A DNA stretch of 64,000 nt, taken from positions 992,001 to 1,056,000 of the forward strand of contig NZ_CP013234.1 in NCBI RefSeq assembly GCF_001584185.1. Reading direction: 5' to 3'. Each line of letters opens with the position of its first letter. Position 1 is the stretch's first letter. This DNA comes from Collimonas pratensis. Lineage in GTDB: Bacteria > Pseudomonadota > Gammaproteobacteria > Burkholderiales > Burkholderiaceae_D. The position numbers were made by a program, and so were the translations under genes. Below are positions 48,778 through 58,500 of the stretch, piece by piece. The notes under the pieces are model-generated. The model had not been told where the DNA came from. It ran no database searches and saw only the letters and a program-made list of their open reading frames with translations.

Positions 48778-49731
48778 GTGGACAAGACACAACACATGCT
48801 GATCGTCCTGGCCGTACTGCTGTTTGCGGCCGCCCTGTTGTTGATTGGAGTCGCTTTGTTGGCCAGGGGCCGGCGTTTGCAACGCAATCTGGAGACGGTC
48901 GATGAAAAAATAGCCTCGCACGATCGCCCTGCGGCGATGCCTGGCGCTGTTGCCACCCCGCCAGGTTGGCGTGAACGGCTGATTGCGCTCAGTGCGAATT
49001 GGCTGGAGACGCCGGTAGGCAGGGCGCTGGTGGCGGAGGATGACCGGCATTTGCTGGATCAGTGCGGTGTCAACGACATGCGAGGGAAAGCGCTTTTTTT
49101 TGCGGCGCGGGTGGTGCTTGCTGTCAGCTTGCCGCTGATCGGTTTGCTGTTTTTCGAGAATGGATTCCTTTCAATATTGCTGATTCTTTTTGTTGGCTTC
49201 GCCTTGGGATATATGTTGCCGAAGTGGGTAATGCAGCGCTCAGCCAGCAAGCGCCAACGCCAGGCTGCTGAGGAATTGCCCTTGTTGATCGACTTGCTGC
49301 GCTTGCTGCAGGGGGTAGGGCTGTCGGTTGATCAAAGTCTGCATGTGATTGAAAACGAATTCAGAAGTGTCTTGAAAGTGTTGGGTGAAGAACTGGCCAT
49401 CGCGGGTCGTCAATACAGTACCGGACGCAGCAGAGAGCAGTCGATGCGGCGCTTTTCCACAGTGTTCGACAACGAGGACCTGCACGCCATATCACGCCTC
49501 CTGGTGCAGGTGGAACATCATGGCGGGGCGGTGCAAGAGCCGCTCAAGCAGTTCAGCGAACGGGTTCGGGAACAGCGCAAGCTGGACATGCGGGAAAAGA
49601 TCGGGAAATTGACGGTGAAGATGACAGGTGTGATGGTCCTGACCTTGCTGCCGGGGCTATTGGTAATTACGGGCGGAGTGGGCTTTCTTGCAGTGCTACG
49701 CGCCCTGTCGAAAATGGGAGTGCCTGGATGA
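48778..49731 (+). CDS. tadC: Tad inner-membrane platform protein TadC
   Basis: This 317-residue GspF-like platform protein is partner to TadB. It has a hydrophobic N-terminal helix (LIVLAVLLFAAALLLIGVAL), two mid helices, and the F-domain block EELPLLIDLLRLLQGVGLSVDQ followed by LLVQVEHHGGAVQEPLKQFS. The C-terminal helix is MVLTLLPGLLVITGGVGFLAVL. Translation likely starts at GTG 48778. The stop overlaps the tadD start (ATGA). Confidence 0.92.
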   Translation: MDKTQHMLIVLAVLLFAAALLLIGVALLARGRRLQRNLETVDEKIASHDRPAAMPGAVATPPGWRERLIALSANWLETPVGRALVAEDDRHLLDQCGVNDMRGKALFFAARVVLAVSLPLIGLLFFENGFLSILLILFVGFALGYMLPKWVMQRSASKRQRQAAEELPLLIDLLRLLQGVGLSVDQSLHVIENEFRSVLKVLGEELAIAGRQYSTGRSREQSMRRFSTVFDNEDLHAISRLLVQVEHHGGAVQEPLKQFSERVREQRKLDMREKIGKLTVKMTGVMVLTLLPGLLVITGGVGFLAVLRALSKMGVPG

Positions 49732-50629
49732 TTTTTTTTAGCAGAACGTCAGGTGCAAGGAGTTTTGCATCAAGAGGGCGTTATTTCGAAAACTGGATAT
49801 TTCCCTTTGCCATTGTGCTGTGTTCAGCGGCTTTGAGTGGTTGCGCCAGCGATGCGGCAAAGATATATGCGCAACAAAACGAAGCTGCTCAACTGCGCCA
49901 GCAGGCCGAGGAAAAAGCACCGACGCCTGACAACAAGGGCATGTATCTGGATTTGATCTTGCAAATGCAGGATGAGGGAAGGTATTTCGCGTCGCTAGCG
50001 CATATCGATGCCTACGAACAGAAAAATGGCAGCACGCCGGAGCTGCAACGTTTGCGCGCGGACGCGCTGCGTGAAACCCGGCAGAGTGCGGCTGCAGATG
50101 CTGCCTACCGCAAGTTGCTGAGCTCGACCGAAGCGGGGCGGCCTGGCATGGCCTGGGTTTGCTGGCAGCCCAGAATGGGGATTACCCGGCCGCGATGACG
50201 GCACTGCGCGAAGCTGCCAAGCGAGAGCCCACCAATCCGGTGATATTGAGCGATCTTGGTTTTGCCATGTTGCGCAGTGGGGATGTCACTGGCGCGCGGG
50301 TGCCGCTGGCGCAGGCGGCGGAGCTGGCGCCGGACAATCGCAAGATGATCGGGAATCTAGCTTTGCTGCTGCTTGTCTCCGGTGAGCCTGAGAAGGCGCG
50401 CCAGGTCATGGATAAAGCTGCCTTGCCGGCGGAAAGTCGCACCAGGATATATGGCCTGGCGGCAGAAATCGGCCAGCGGCAACCGGCGGTGGTGACGTTT
50501 CAGCCTGCTGATGCCGCCAAGGGCGGCGTCAACAGCGCCATCGTCCCCACATCTAAAAGCATGAGCCCGGTACCTTTGCCGGCAATGCCGTTTCAATCGA
50601 TGATGGACCGCTTCGGTAACGGCGGATGA
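49728..50629 (+). pseudogene. tadD: TadD TPR lipoprotein, disrupted by a -1 frameshift
   Basis: The N-terminal part (49728 to about 50138) is a lipoprotein with signal ending LSGCASDAAK. It continues TPDNKGMYLDLILQMQDEGR in the TadD style. The TPR half continues in another frame to 50629: AWHGLGLLAAQNGDYPAAM, LGFAMLRSGDVTGARVPLAQ. The join is at GAA-GCG-GGG-CGG, around the G run 50135-50138. One extra G would give E-A-G-A-A-W-H-G-L-G, the expected TPR sequence. So a single base is missing in this sequence, either a real mutation or a base-calling error. The gene follows tadC with ATGA overlap. Confidence 0.85.
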
Positions 50630-50678
50630 ACTCCGACAAGATCGTTACGCAGTTAAATTTTTGCTCAAGAGGTAGAAA

Positions 50679-51119
50679 ATGAAAGCGCAAGGAATTTTCG
50701 TTCAGCGGTTCTTTCTCGCAGGGTCGATTTTGCTGGCGGCAGCCGGAATGTCGGAAGTGTATGCGCAAAACATGACGCCGCTCACTGGCGCTCTTTTGCA
50801 GGAACCTGTTTCTAACGTGAATGCCACGGCGCCGGTTGCCAGCACACCAAGTGCCAATTATCAACAGGCGGCAGCCAGCGCCGCGGTGCCTGCGCAATCG
50901 CCATCCGCAGCTGAACGCCCCGAGCAAGCCCCCCGAGTTCATATCGGCGACGTTACGCGCACGCTTTTGCAAGCACAGGCCGATGGGCGCGTCGCCGGCG
51001 CACGTCTGCCGATGCTGGGCGCGACGGCGGACGTCAGCTGGCAGCGCTACCTGGATAGTTTCAAGCATCCGCTGCCAGAGTTTTATGAAAACAAAGTAAC
51101 AAAGAAGCAGTCAAATTAA
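50679..51119 (+). CDS. DUF3613 protein of the Tad locus
   Basis: This 146-residue exported protein has a signal peptide (LAGSILLAAAGMSEVYA), then a Pro/Ala-rich linker and a conserved C-terminal region HIGDVTRTLLQAQADGRVAG with DVSWQRYLDSFKHPLPEFYE. This corresponds to the DUF3613 family commonly encoded between tadD and tadG in Burkholderiales. Function is unknown; location suggests a periplasmic pilus-assembly role. It begins 49 nt after the tadD region. Confidence 0.8.
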   Translation: MKAQGIFVQRFFLAGSILLAAAGMSEVYAQNMTPLTGALLQEPVSNVNATAPVASTPSANYQQAAASAAVPAQSPSAAERPEQAPRVHIGDVTRTLLQAQADGRVAGARLPMLGATADVSWQRYLDSFKHPLPEFYENKVTKKQSN

Positions 51120-51126
51120 TCACCTA

Positions 51127-53277
51127 ATGCGGACAACGACAGCAAACTGTCGCCAACCTATCATGAACCCACGCCTGGACCTCATTGCTGAGCGACTTTC
51201 ATCCACTGGACAATGCCGGGATGCGATGCATCGACGACGCGGTTCTGTGGCCGTGATGGCGGCGATCTTTCTGTCAATTGTCATCATCCTGTTTTCGTCG
51301 ATAGATATCGGCTACATGTTCTACATGAAGAGGAACTTGCAGAAAGCAGCGGATCTGGCGGCGTTGGCCGGCACCCAGCAGCTGGTTAGCACGCCGCTGA
51401 ACGGAAATCCAACGACATGTTCAGCAGGCGATGGGCCGGTACTGGCCGCGATAGGCAATGCTCGGACCAATGGCTTTTCGACCGCAGCGCCGAATACGAT
51501 GGCCAATGCGATTACGGTTACTTGTGGCCGCTGGGATCCGGTCGCCAATGCTGCCTCCGCGCCCAGCTACTTTGCCCCGCCGATTGCCGGAGCGGCATTG
51601 AATTCGGTGCGGGTGCTGCTTACACAGAACGTTCCTGCCTTTTTTGGATTGGGAACGCGGACGCTGAGCGCCCAGGCGATTGGATCGGCTAGCGATCCCT
51701 ATGCGGCGTTTTCGGTAGGGTCGAAACTGTTGCAGGTCAATGGCAGTGGGGCCGTACCTGGTTTGTTATCCGCATTGGGACTCAATATCAGTGGTACCTC
51801 CTTAGTTTCTTACCAGGGTCTGGCAAATGTATCCGTGACGCCAAACGGGTTGCTGCAGGCACTGGGATTTCAAATACCATTGCATGCCGATGTCGGGACG
51901 GTGACAAACATACTGAAGGCAAACACTAGCGGCTGTAGCAATGGCATGTGTACTTTGCAGGCGATACTCGGCGCCATTACCACCGTTGGCGGCCAGCAGA
52001 ATCTGGTCAATACCCTTGGTGGGCTAGTAACGGTGGGGCAGCTGAATGTAATGATTCCGCTATTGGCTGACCCGGTTACCGGAAAGGGGGGGCTGTTTGC
52101 ATTAATTAATACCGCCGATGCGCAGTCTGCCTTGAATGCAAATCTGAGTGCCTTGAATGTAGTAAATACAGTAATAGGAATAGCCAATAGTCACCATTTT
52201 GGCAACGTGAATTTAGGCGTGTCGCTACCAGGCGTGGCCAGCGTGACAACTTTGGCCGGTATCGTGGAACCCCCGTCGATCGGGATTGGCGGCATTGGAA
52301 CGAAGGCATACACATCACAAGTTCGGTTGTATACGCGTATTCAAAGCAATCTGTTGAATTTGGGCTTGTTGAAAGTTGATTTGCCGTTGATTATCGATGT
52401 GGTAAATGGGCTCGGCACGCTGACGGATATGTGTACCACAAAGGATGGTAGCGGCAACGATCTGGCTACGATTCAGGTACAGGCTCCGATCTTGAGTCTT
52501 TGCGCCGGTAGTATGAATAATGCAGTTGACGGCAACACGGTGTTCTCTACCAACAATGCTTGCAAAGCGAATTTGACGAACTGGCCAATGGTGAATGTGC
52601 TAAATGGGGCCCTTGTCGTAAATAAGGCAATTGCAATTGATGGCCTGTCGAACCCCACCAGCGTCACATTGTATAAAGGGCAGACGAAGACAACCGGGGC
52701 TAACAACCTTCCGATCGGGACGACATTATCGAATGTATTCAATGCGATTATTGGTGCCTTGGCTGGTAGTTTGCTGGGTGGTAGTGGCGTCAATAATTCC
52801 AATTTGGCGACTGGCTTATTGAATGGGCAAGCGCTGGGGCCAGCACAGACCATGGTGACTAATTCCCTGAGCAGTCTGAATTCATTTGTATCCAGCCTCA
52901 ACTCCAGCGTCACCGGAATACTCGGGAACCTGCTGTCGGTGAATGTACTCGGGATCTTGACCAATGTGGGTGGCTTGGTTACTAACTTACTTAATAGCAT
53001 CGGACAAATTGTGAGTGGTCTTTTATGCCTTGGCAATAGCCAATGTATTTTGTCCAATCAACTGGCCGGCAGCCAAAGCAGTGGCGGCACTAGCATTTCT
53101 AATGCTCTGATTACTACCTTGGGTATGCTGGTCAATCTGCTGCAACCGATTTTGAATGTTGTAGGTGGTGCTTTGTCGACAGTTCTCAACAATTTGCTGG
53201 GAATCCAGTTAGGCTTGGTCGATGTCAATCTGATGGACCTGAATTGCGGAGGCACCAGCGTCAAGCTGGTTTATTAA
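51127..53277 (+). CDS. tadG: TadG-like pilus assembly protein with long Gly/Val/Leu-rich body
   Basis: This 716-residue protein has the TadG-type N-terminus RRRGSVAVMAAIFLSIVIIL with one transmembrane helix and NLQKAADLAALAGTQQL after it. The start is uncertain (51127, 51163 or 51226), as no clear RBS is seen. The body is low in charge. The C-terminal 250 residues are unusual (LLGGSGVNNSNLATGLLNGQ, NVLGILTNVGGLVTNLLNSI) and resemble the body of the collagen-like lipoprotein. The distal DNA is visibly more AT-rich than the rest of the locus. A von Willebrand A domain, found in some TadG, was not seen. Confidence 0.82.
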   Translation: MRTTTANCRQPIMNPRLDLIAERLSSTGQCRDAMHRRRGSVAVMAAIFLSIVIILFSSIDIGYMFYMKRNLQKAADLAALAGTQQLVSTPLNGNPTTCSAGDGPVLAAIGNARTNGFSTAAPNTMANAITVTCGRWDPVANAASAPSYFAPPIAGAALNSVRVLLTQNVPAFFGLGTRTLSAQAIGSASDPYAAFSVGSKLLQVNGSGAVPGLLSALGLNISGTSLVSYQGLANVSVTPNGLLQALGFQIPLHADVGTVTNILKANTSGCSNGMCTLQAILGAITTVGGQQNLVNTLGGLVTVGQLNVMIPLLADPVTGKGGLFALINTADAQSALNANLSALNVVNTVIGIANSHHFGNVNLGVSLPGVASVTTLAGIVEPPSIGIGGIGTKAYTSQVRLYTRIQSNLLNLGLLKVDLPLIIDVVNGLGTLTDMCTTKDGSGNDLATIQVQAPILSLCAGSMNNAVDGNTVFSTNNACKANLTNWPMVNVLNGALVVNKAIAIDGLSNPTSVTLYKGQTKTTGANNLPIGTTLSNVFNAIIGALAGSLLGGSGVNNSNLATGLLNGQALGPAQTMVTNSLSSLNSFVSSLNSSVTGILGNLLSVNVLGILTNVGGLVTNLLNSIGQIVSGLLCLGNSQCILSNQLAGSQSSGGTSISNALITTLGMLVNLLQPILNVVGGALSTVLNNLLGIQLGLVDVNLMDLNCGGTSVKLVY

Positions 53278-53304
53278 TCAAATGGATATGCAACACATCT
53301 AACT

Positions 53305-53643
53305 ATGACGAACAAGCAACAAGGAGTGGCCAGGGCGGCGTACTTATTAGGATTCGAGCGTTTCATCGCCCCCGTCCTGATCAAGTTGATCTATTGGATC
53401 GGAATAGTGGCGATCCTAATTGCCGGCGCCAGCAGTTTCGTCAATGCCAGCAGCGAAGGCATCGGCCGCATGCTGCTGACCCTGGTGGCGTTGCTGCTAT
53501 CCCTGCTGATCTGGCGCTTGCTCAGTGAGCTCGGCATCCTTGCATTTAATATTTACGAACGACTGGTTGAAATCCGCGACCTGATGGCGCGCCAGGCGCC
53601 CGCGCCGGCAGCCATCCGGCCCGCGCTGCCTGAGAGTGACTGA
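53305..53643 (+). CDS. DUF4282-like small membrane protein
   Basis: This 112-residue protein has two transmembrane segments ([20 protein letters not shown] and [20 protein letters not shown]). A conserved-looking C-terminal stretch [15 protein letters not shown] and a short Ala/Pro tail follow. This layout fits DUF4282. It lies between tadG and the enhancer-binding protein and may belong to the tad operon. Function unknown. Confidence 0.75.
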   Translation: MTNKQQGVARAAYLLGFERFIAPVLIKLIYWIGIVAILIAGASSFVNASSEGIGRMLLTLVALLLSLLIWRLLSELGILAFNIYERLVEIRDLMARQAPAPAAIRPALPESD

Positions 53644-53648
53644 AAGAG

Positions 53649-55022
53649 ATGACCATGCAAAACAAGCCTTTGCAAGAAAGTCTCGATATCTACATATGGG
53701 AAGGCAATTCCGATATTGCCGACCGCATTTCGCTGTGCCTGGCGAGTTTCGATATCGAGGTGATCCGCGCCGACGGCCTTCCTGTCACGCGTGACCAGGT
53801 GTCGTCGCGGCCTTCGATCGCCGTGATTTCCGTGACCGTGATTGAGCACTCAGAGTTTTCTGCCGACGCCTGGCAGAAATCGCATGGCATGCCGGTGATC
53901 TGGGTGGCGGAGGTGGGGCGGGCTGCCAATCCGCGCATCTATCCGGTCGAGTATTCGCATATCCTGATGCTGGATTTCACCTGCGCCGAATTGCGCAAGC
54001 TGGTGTTCCGACTGGCCTCCGAGCTGCACGCCAGCGCCAGCGCCGACCGCATGCCGCAGCCGCTGATCGCGCAATCGGAATCGATGAAGACGCTGGTGGC
54101 GGAAGCCGAGGCGTTTGCCGATTGCGAATCGAGCGTGCTGATCATGGGCGAGACCGGCGTCGGCAAGGAGCGCATCGCCCAGTTGCTGCATCAGCGTCAC
54201 GGCCGCTATCGCCACGGGCCGTTTGTCGCGGTTAACTGCGGCGCCATTCCTGACGGTTTGTTTGAGTCGCTGTTTTTCGGCCACGCCAAGGGGGCTTTTA
54301 CCGGCGCCTTGCTGGCCCACAAAGGTTATTTTGAACAGGCTGACGGTGGAACCCTGTTCCTTGATGAAATCGGCGATCTGCCGCTGTACCAGCAGGTCAA
54401 GCTGCTGCGTGTGCTGGAGCAGAGCACGGTGACCCGGCTGGGCTCGCAAACCGAGGTCAAGCTGGATTTCCGGCTGGTGGCGGCGACCAACCGCAATTTG
54501 CGCGAGCAGGTGCAGCAGGACATGTTCCGCGCCGATCTGTATTACCGGCTGGCCGTGATCGAGCTGCGTGTGCCGAACCTGGAAGAGCGCGGCAGCGCCG
54601 ACAAGATCGCGATCTTCAGCAGCTTGCTGGGGCAGACCTACGAAGACATCCCGCCGCCGCCGGAATGGCTGCTGGAACTGGTCGCTGCCGCAAAATTCGC
54701 CGGCAACGTGCGCGAGCTGCGCAATGTCGCGGAGCGGGTCGGGATCATCTATCGCCAGCTCGGTGTCTGGGACCGTACCCGCATCGACCGCGTCTTCGAT
54801 ACGCTGGGCACGATGGAGCGCTTGGTGGAGGGTAATGACCTGACTGCGGTCCGCAAGAAATGGGACATGGCGGAACGCAGCCGGATCCTGGCCGTATTGG
54901 ACGCCAACGGCTGGCGCCGGCAAGATACCGCGCATGCGCTTGGTATCAGCCGCAAGGTGCTGTGGGAAAAAATGCGCAAATTCCAGATTGCCGATACCGA
55001 GGCGATCGGCGAGGCTGAATAG
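53649..55022 (+). CDS. sigma-54-dependent enhancer-binding regulator (Fis family)
   Basis: This 457-residue regulator has a degenerate receiver-like N-terminal domain (residues 1 to about 125; no standard phospho-aspartate site). Next is an AAA+ domain with Walker [27 protein letters not shown] in [15 protein letters not shown] (the sigma-54 contact loop) and Walker [18 protein letters not shown]-terminal Fis helix-turn-helix ([20 protein letters not shown]) ends it. It closes the Tad locus. The sigma-54-type promoter upstream of the collagen-like lipoprotein (37036) is a candidate target. Which signal it senses is not visible. Confidence 0.92.
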   Translation: MTMQNKPLQESLDIYIWEGNSDIADRISLCLASFDIEVIRADGLPVTRDQVSSRPSIAVISVTVIEHSEFSADAWQKSHGMPVIWVAEVGRAANPRIYPVEYSHILMLDFTCAELRKLVFRLASELHASASADRMPQPLIAQSESMKTLVAEAEAFADCESSVLIMGETGVGKERIAQLLHQRHGRYRHGPFVAVNCGAIPDGLFESLFFGHAKGAFTGALLAHKGYFEQADGGTLFLDEIGDLPLYQQVKLLRVLEQSTVTRLGSQTEVKLDFRLVAATNRNLREQVQQDMFRADLYYRLAVIELRVPNLEERGSADKIAIFSSLLGQTYEDIPPPPEWLLELVAAAKFAGNVRELRNVAERVGIIYRQLGVWDRTRIDRVFDTLGTMERLVEGNDLTAVRKKWDMAERSRILAVLDANGWRRQDTAHALGISRKVLWEKMRKFQIADTEAIGEAE

Positions 55023-55035
55023 GCGGCCGGATAGC

Positions 55036-55073
55036 AAACCGGCTGCAGCGGCGTGTCCGACGCCGGTTTTTCT
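55036..55073 (+). terminator. terminator after the enhancer-binding regulator
   Basis: The stem AAACCGGC / GCCGGTTT has an 18-nt loop and is followed by a T-rich tail (TTTTTCTTC). Confidence 0.75.
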
Positions 55074-55256
55074 TCTCATTGACGCGATTTTAGGCCTTGT
55101 CCATGGGCAATCTGCCCGCTGCCGATGGTAAAATAGGCAACAATAGCGTTTTAAGTAAAAACAATGCCCAGTAACAACAAAATTGCAGATAAAATTGACT
55201 GCATGGTGCATGCTTGTGTCGACAATAAAACTTAATGTTAGCGAAGGAATCAGGGG

Positions 55257-55946
55257 ATGAAAGTAACTGTACGCAATGCGGTTCGCGGTTTAGGACTGGG
55301 ATTGTTCTTTGCCGGCTTGTCGCTCAATGCAATGGCGCAATCGTCTAGCGTCAGCCAGGCACCGGCAACCGTTGCTCCTACCCCTGCTGCCAGCGTTAAG
55401 GCGACACCCAGCGGCAACAGCACCATCACCGAATTGCAGCAGCTGATGCAGAGCCAGGGCGTGAGCGAATTGCGTACCACCTACAACGGCAATTACGGTT
55501 CCAGCCTCCTGTTCAAGCCTGACAACCGTACTTATTACGTCGCCCTGTTCCAGCAAAAGAATTTCTGGCGCGTGGTCAAGACCACCTCCGATATCCAGGC
55601 TGAACAGATCTACAAGAGCTTCGTCAGCCAGACCGAAAAACTGGCGGCGATCGACATCCGCCGGATCCAGCTGGAAGCTGAAAAAACATATACCGAACAG
55701 CAGATCGCCAGCCAGGAAACCCGTCTCAGCGCCCTGCAGAACGATCTGGTCGTGCAGCAGCAGCAAGAGCAGAATGTGAACGCGCAGCAGGAACAGGCGC
55801 GCCAGCAAGCGCAAGTGCTGAGCAGCAAGCAGCAAGCTGCGCGCAGCGAATTGCGTGCCTTGCAGAACCGTATCCGTACGTTGGAATCGCAGCAGACCAT
55901 CATGGATAACAGCGGCTTCAGCGCGGACAAGACTACCAGCAAATAA
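55257..55946 (+). CDS. DUF2968 periplasmic coiled-coil protein
   Basis: This 229-residue exported protein has a signal peptide (VRGLGLGLFFAGLSLNAMA). The conserved block ELRTTYNGNYGSSLLFKPDN and the following ALFQQKNFWRVVKTT mark the DUF2968 family in Burkholderiales. Residues from about 130 to 210 form a Gln/Glu-rich coiled coil (QQQQEQNVNAQQEQARQQ). It is monocistronic with a strong terminator behind it. Function is unknown. Confidence 0.82.
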   Translation: MKVTVRNAVRGLGLGLFFAGLSLNAMAQSSSVSQAPATVAPTPAASVKATPSGNSTITELQQLMQSQGVSELRTTYNGNYGSSLLFKPDNRTYYVALFQQKNFWRVVKTTSDIQAEQIYKSFVSQTEKLAAIDIRRIQLEAEKTYTEQQIASQETRLSALQNDLVVQQQQEQNVNAQQEQARQQAQVLSSKQQAARSELRALQNRIRTLESQQTIMDNSGFSADKTTSK

Positions 55947-55997
55947 GACCTGGATTTCACACCAGGCCATTGGCCTGGGCGTCAGCTTGAAAATGAA

Positions 55998-56034
55998 ACG
56001 AGATGCGTAGATTTACGCATCTCGTTTTTTTTTT
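55998..56034 (+). terminator. terminator after DUF2968 gene
   Basis: A 12-bp stem ACGAGATGCGTA / TACGCATCTCGT has a GATT loop and ends in ten T residues. Confidence 0.95.
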
Positions 56035-56162
56035 GCCTGTCGCATGACTTATATTTTTTGTCGCTTGATCACAATCGGCACCCGACCCCAAATCCCACAA
56101 TGCTTTGGCCGAATGCATCACAGGTTTTGGGCTCCGAATGCACATCTTGGGAGGTGAACGGC

Positions 56163-57227
56163 ATGGCGAACAACAAGAAAAGAACCTGGCTGGCGGGTAT
56201 TGCACTGTGCGTTGCTTCATGCATCGCGCACGCCGAGATCGTGCTGGAGCACTGGCCGGCGCCGGCGGCGGAAAAACTCAAAAGCGTGATTGCCGCCAAT
56301 GCCAATCAAGGCGCGTTTGCCGTGTTCGACATGGATAACACCAGCTATCGCTACGATCTGGAAGAAGCGCTGCTGCCATTCATGGAAATGAAAGGCTTGC
56401 TGACACGCGGCAAGCTGCCGCCGTCGCTCAGGCTGATTCCGTTCAAGGACACGCCGCAATTCAAGGAAAGCCTGTACAGCTATTACCAGCGCCTGTGCGA
56501 GATCGACGACCAGGTTTGCTATCCCTGGGTGGCGCAGGTGTTCGCCGGCTTTACCTTGCGCGAACTGAAGCAGCAGGTTGACCAGCTGATGGCTTACGGC
56601 AAGCCGCTGCCCGTCAGGTACTACGAAGGCGCGGAGTTGAAGACGGCTGAGGTACAAGCGCCCAAGCCATTCAGCGGCATGCGCGAGTTGTACAAGGCGC
56701 TGATGGACAACGGCATCGAGGTGTACGTGATGAGTGCCGCCAGCGAGGACTTGGCGCGCATGCTGCTGGCCGATCCGCAGTACGGTTACAGCGTCAAGCC
56801 GCAGAACGTGATCGGCGTCGGCATGCTGCTCAAGAATCGCAAGACGGCCGAGCTCACTACCGTCCGCAAGCTGGTCCAGCAAGGAAAATATGAGCCCGAA
56901 GCGCTGCTTGACTACGAGCTGACGCCTACCCTGTGGGCGCCGCTGACCTGGTTCGAAGGCAAGCCGGCGGCGATCAACACTTATATCGACGAATGGCGGC
57001 GGCCCATTCTGGTGGCGGGCGACACGCCGGTCAGCGATGGTCCGATGTTGTTCCACAAGACCGATGTTGAGAAGGGCGGGGTGCGGGTCTGGGTCAATCG
57101 CAAAGACAAATACATGCAGCAGCTGAACGCCATGCAGCAGAAAAATGCGGCGCGTCAGAAAGCCCTTGATCTGCCGGTGACAGCCGACAAGAACTGGATT
57201 GTGGTTACCCCTGACGCGATTCAATAA
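56163..57227 (+). CDS. pchP: HAD-family phosphorylcholine phosphatase-like enzyme
   Basis: This 354-residue secreted phosphatase has a signal peptide ([13 protein letters not shown]). The HAD motifs are [17 protein letters not shown] (motif I, near residue 55), [14 protein letters not shown] (motif II) and [15 protein letters not shown] (motif III). Motif I matches, in my recollection, PchP of Pseudomonas aeruginosa, which releases choline from phosphorylcholine in the periplasm. GGGAGGTG is about 7 nt before the ATG at 56163. A porin gene follows within 30 nt, so substrate uptake and dephosphorylation may be coupled. Choline specificity is inferred only. Confidence 0.78.
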   Translation: MANNKKRTWLAGIALCVASCIAHAEIVLEHWPAPAAEKLKSVIAANANQGAFAVFDMDNTSYRYDLEEALLPFMEMKGLLTRGKLPPSLRLIPFKDTPQFKESLYSYYQRLCEIDDQVCYPWVAQVFAGFTLRELKQQVDQLMAYGKPLPVRYYEGAELKTAEVQAPKPFSGMRELYKALMDNGIEVYVMSAASEDLARMLLADPQYGYSVKPQNVIGVGMLLKNRKTAELTTVRKLVQQGKYEPEALLDYELTPTLWAPLTWFEGKPAAINTYIDEWRRPILVAGDTPVSDGPMLFHKTDVEKGGVRVWVNRKDKYMQQLNAMQQKNAARQKALDLPVTADKNWIVVTPDAIQ

Positions 57228-57255
57228 GCCGCGCCATCAGCACACCGGAGGAAGC

Positions 57256-58302
57256 ATGAAACTACGCTGCATACTAAGCGGCTGCATCGCTGCCCTGGCT
57301 AGCCAGGCGGCAGATGCACAGTCAAACATCATCTTGTACGGCCGTATCGACACCGGCATCCGTTACAGTAGCAATCAAGACATTGCCGGCGGCAAGCTGC
57401 TGGAAGTGACGTCCGGCGCCAGCAGCGGCAGTCGCTGGGGTGTCAAGGGCAGCGAGGATCTCGGCGGTGGCATGAAGGCAGTCTTCACATTAGAAAACGG
57501 CTTCGAGCCGGATACCGGCAAAGCCGCGCAAAGCGGCCGCCTGTTCGGGCGCCAGGCGTGGCTGGGTTTGTCAGGCAGCCTCGGTACGCTGACCGTAGGC
57601 CGCCAGTACAGCCCGGTCTATAACGTCGAGTTCGCCAACGAGCCTTTCGGCTGGGCCAACGTCTACGAATCGGGTTTCATCTACGATAACTATACCGGCG
57701 GCAATCGCTGGGATAATTCCGTGCTGTATCAGTACAAGGGCGGCCATTTGTCGGGCACGCTGATGACCGGCTTCGGCGAACAGGCAGGCAGCAATCGCAA
57801 CGGCAGCAAGGTGGGCGGCAGCATCGCCTATGAGATCGGCCTGGGCGCAGTCAGCGCTGCCTACCAGAAGACGCATGACGTCAACGGCGTCGCCGACCAT
57901 AAGGTGTGGACCGCCGGTGGCTTTTATCCGCTGGGTGGGTTCAAGCTTTTTCTCAGCTATCTCAATCACCGCAGCGACTTGACGCCGCAAAAGAACGATG
58001 TCTGGGCTGCCGGCGCATCCTATGCAGCGGGGCCGGCGGTCGAGCTGTACGGCGGCTTCTACTATGACCGCCAGCGCCAGCAAAGCGGCAACAAGCGCAC
58101 TGTGGTGGGCATGTTCAACTACAAGCTATCGAAGCGCACCAACGTGTATCTGCAAGCCGATTACAGCAAGATCGACGCCGGCTATGTCAGCAATCTGTTC
58201 GACGTCTATGCTTTCCCGGTCAGCCGTGACGCCAGCGGCGTCGTCAGCGCTTTCGTCAAGACGCGCACCAGCGCCATGGTCGGCATACGCCATCAATTCT
58301 GA
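57256..58302 (+). CDS. Gram-negative porin (betaproteobacterial general-porin type)
   Basis: This 348-residue outer-membrane porin has a signal peptide ending QAADA. The mature N-terminus is QSNIILYGRIDTGIRYSS, and the signature SRWGVKGSEDLGGGMKAVF, a GRLFGRQAWLGLSG segment and the PVYN loop follow. It ends in a barrel-closing phenylalanine (GIRHQF). GGAGGA lies just before the ATG at 57256. It is 28 nt behind the phosphatase gene on the same strand. Substrate selectivity cannot be read from sequence. Confidence 0.92.
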   Translation: MKLRCILSGCIAALASQAADAQSNIILYGRIDTGIRYSSNQDIAGGKLLEVTSGASSGSRWGVKGSEDLGGGMKAVFTLENGFEPDTGKAAQSGRLFGRQAWLGLSGSLGTLTVGRQYSPVYNVEFANEPFGWANVYESGFIYDNYTGGNRWDNSVLYQYKGGHLSGTLMTGFGEQAGSNRNGSKVGGSIAYEIGLGAVSAAYQKTHDVNGVADHKVWTAGGFYPLGGFKLFLSYLNHRSDLTPQKNDVWAAGASYAAGPAVELYGGFYYDRQRQQSGNKRTVVGMFNYKLSKRTNVYLQADYSKIDAGYVSNLFDVYAFPVSRDASGVVSAFVKTRTSAMVGIRHQF

Positions 58303-58320
58303 CGCGGCCGTGATGCGCTG

Positions 58321-58500
58321 TCAGGCGAGTTCTTCCGCAAACAGCGCCTGTATCCGGCGCCAGGCGTCATCGTGCGCCGCTTAATTAAAGGTGTCGCCCG
58401 ATTCGCAGAAGGAGCTATGTTGGGCCTCCGGGTGGACTACTGTGTTGTGTGCCGGATCCTGGCGGCGATCAGCGCGCGGTTGGACGAGGCGCTTCGCCGT
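58321..58500 (-). pseudogene. remnant 3' end of a dienelactone-hydrolase-like gene
   Basis: Reading the minus strand into the gap gives VVHPEAQHSSFCESGDTFN, then a stop at 58381-58383, then AAHDDAWRRIQALFAEELA and a final TGA at 58321-58323. This resembles the C-terminus of dienelactone-hydrolase family proteins (the H in PEAQH would be catalytic). No upstream part of the gene exists. The fragment overlaps the 3' end of the acyltransferase. It is a low-confidence relic. Confidence 0.5.

Noticed and set aside
50135..50138. programmed -1 ribosomal frameshift in tadD
   Set aside because: No slippery heptamer or downstream structure is visible; a missing base is a simpler explanation.
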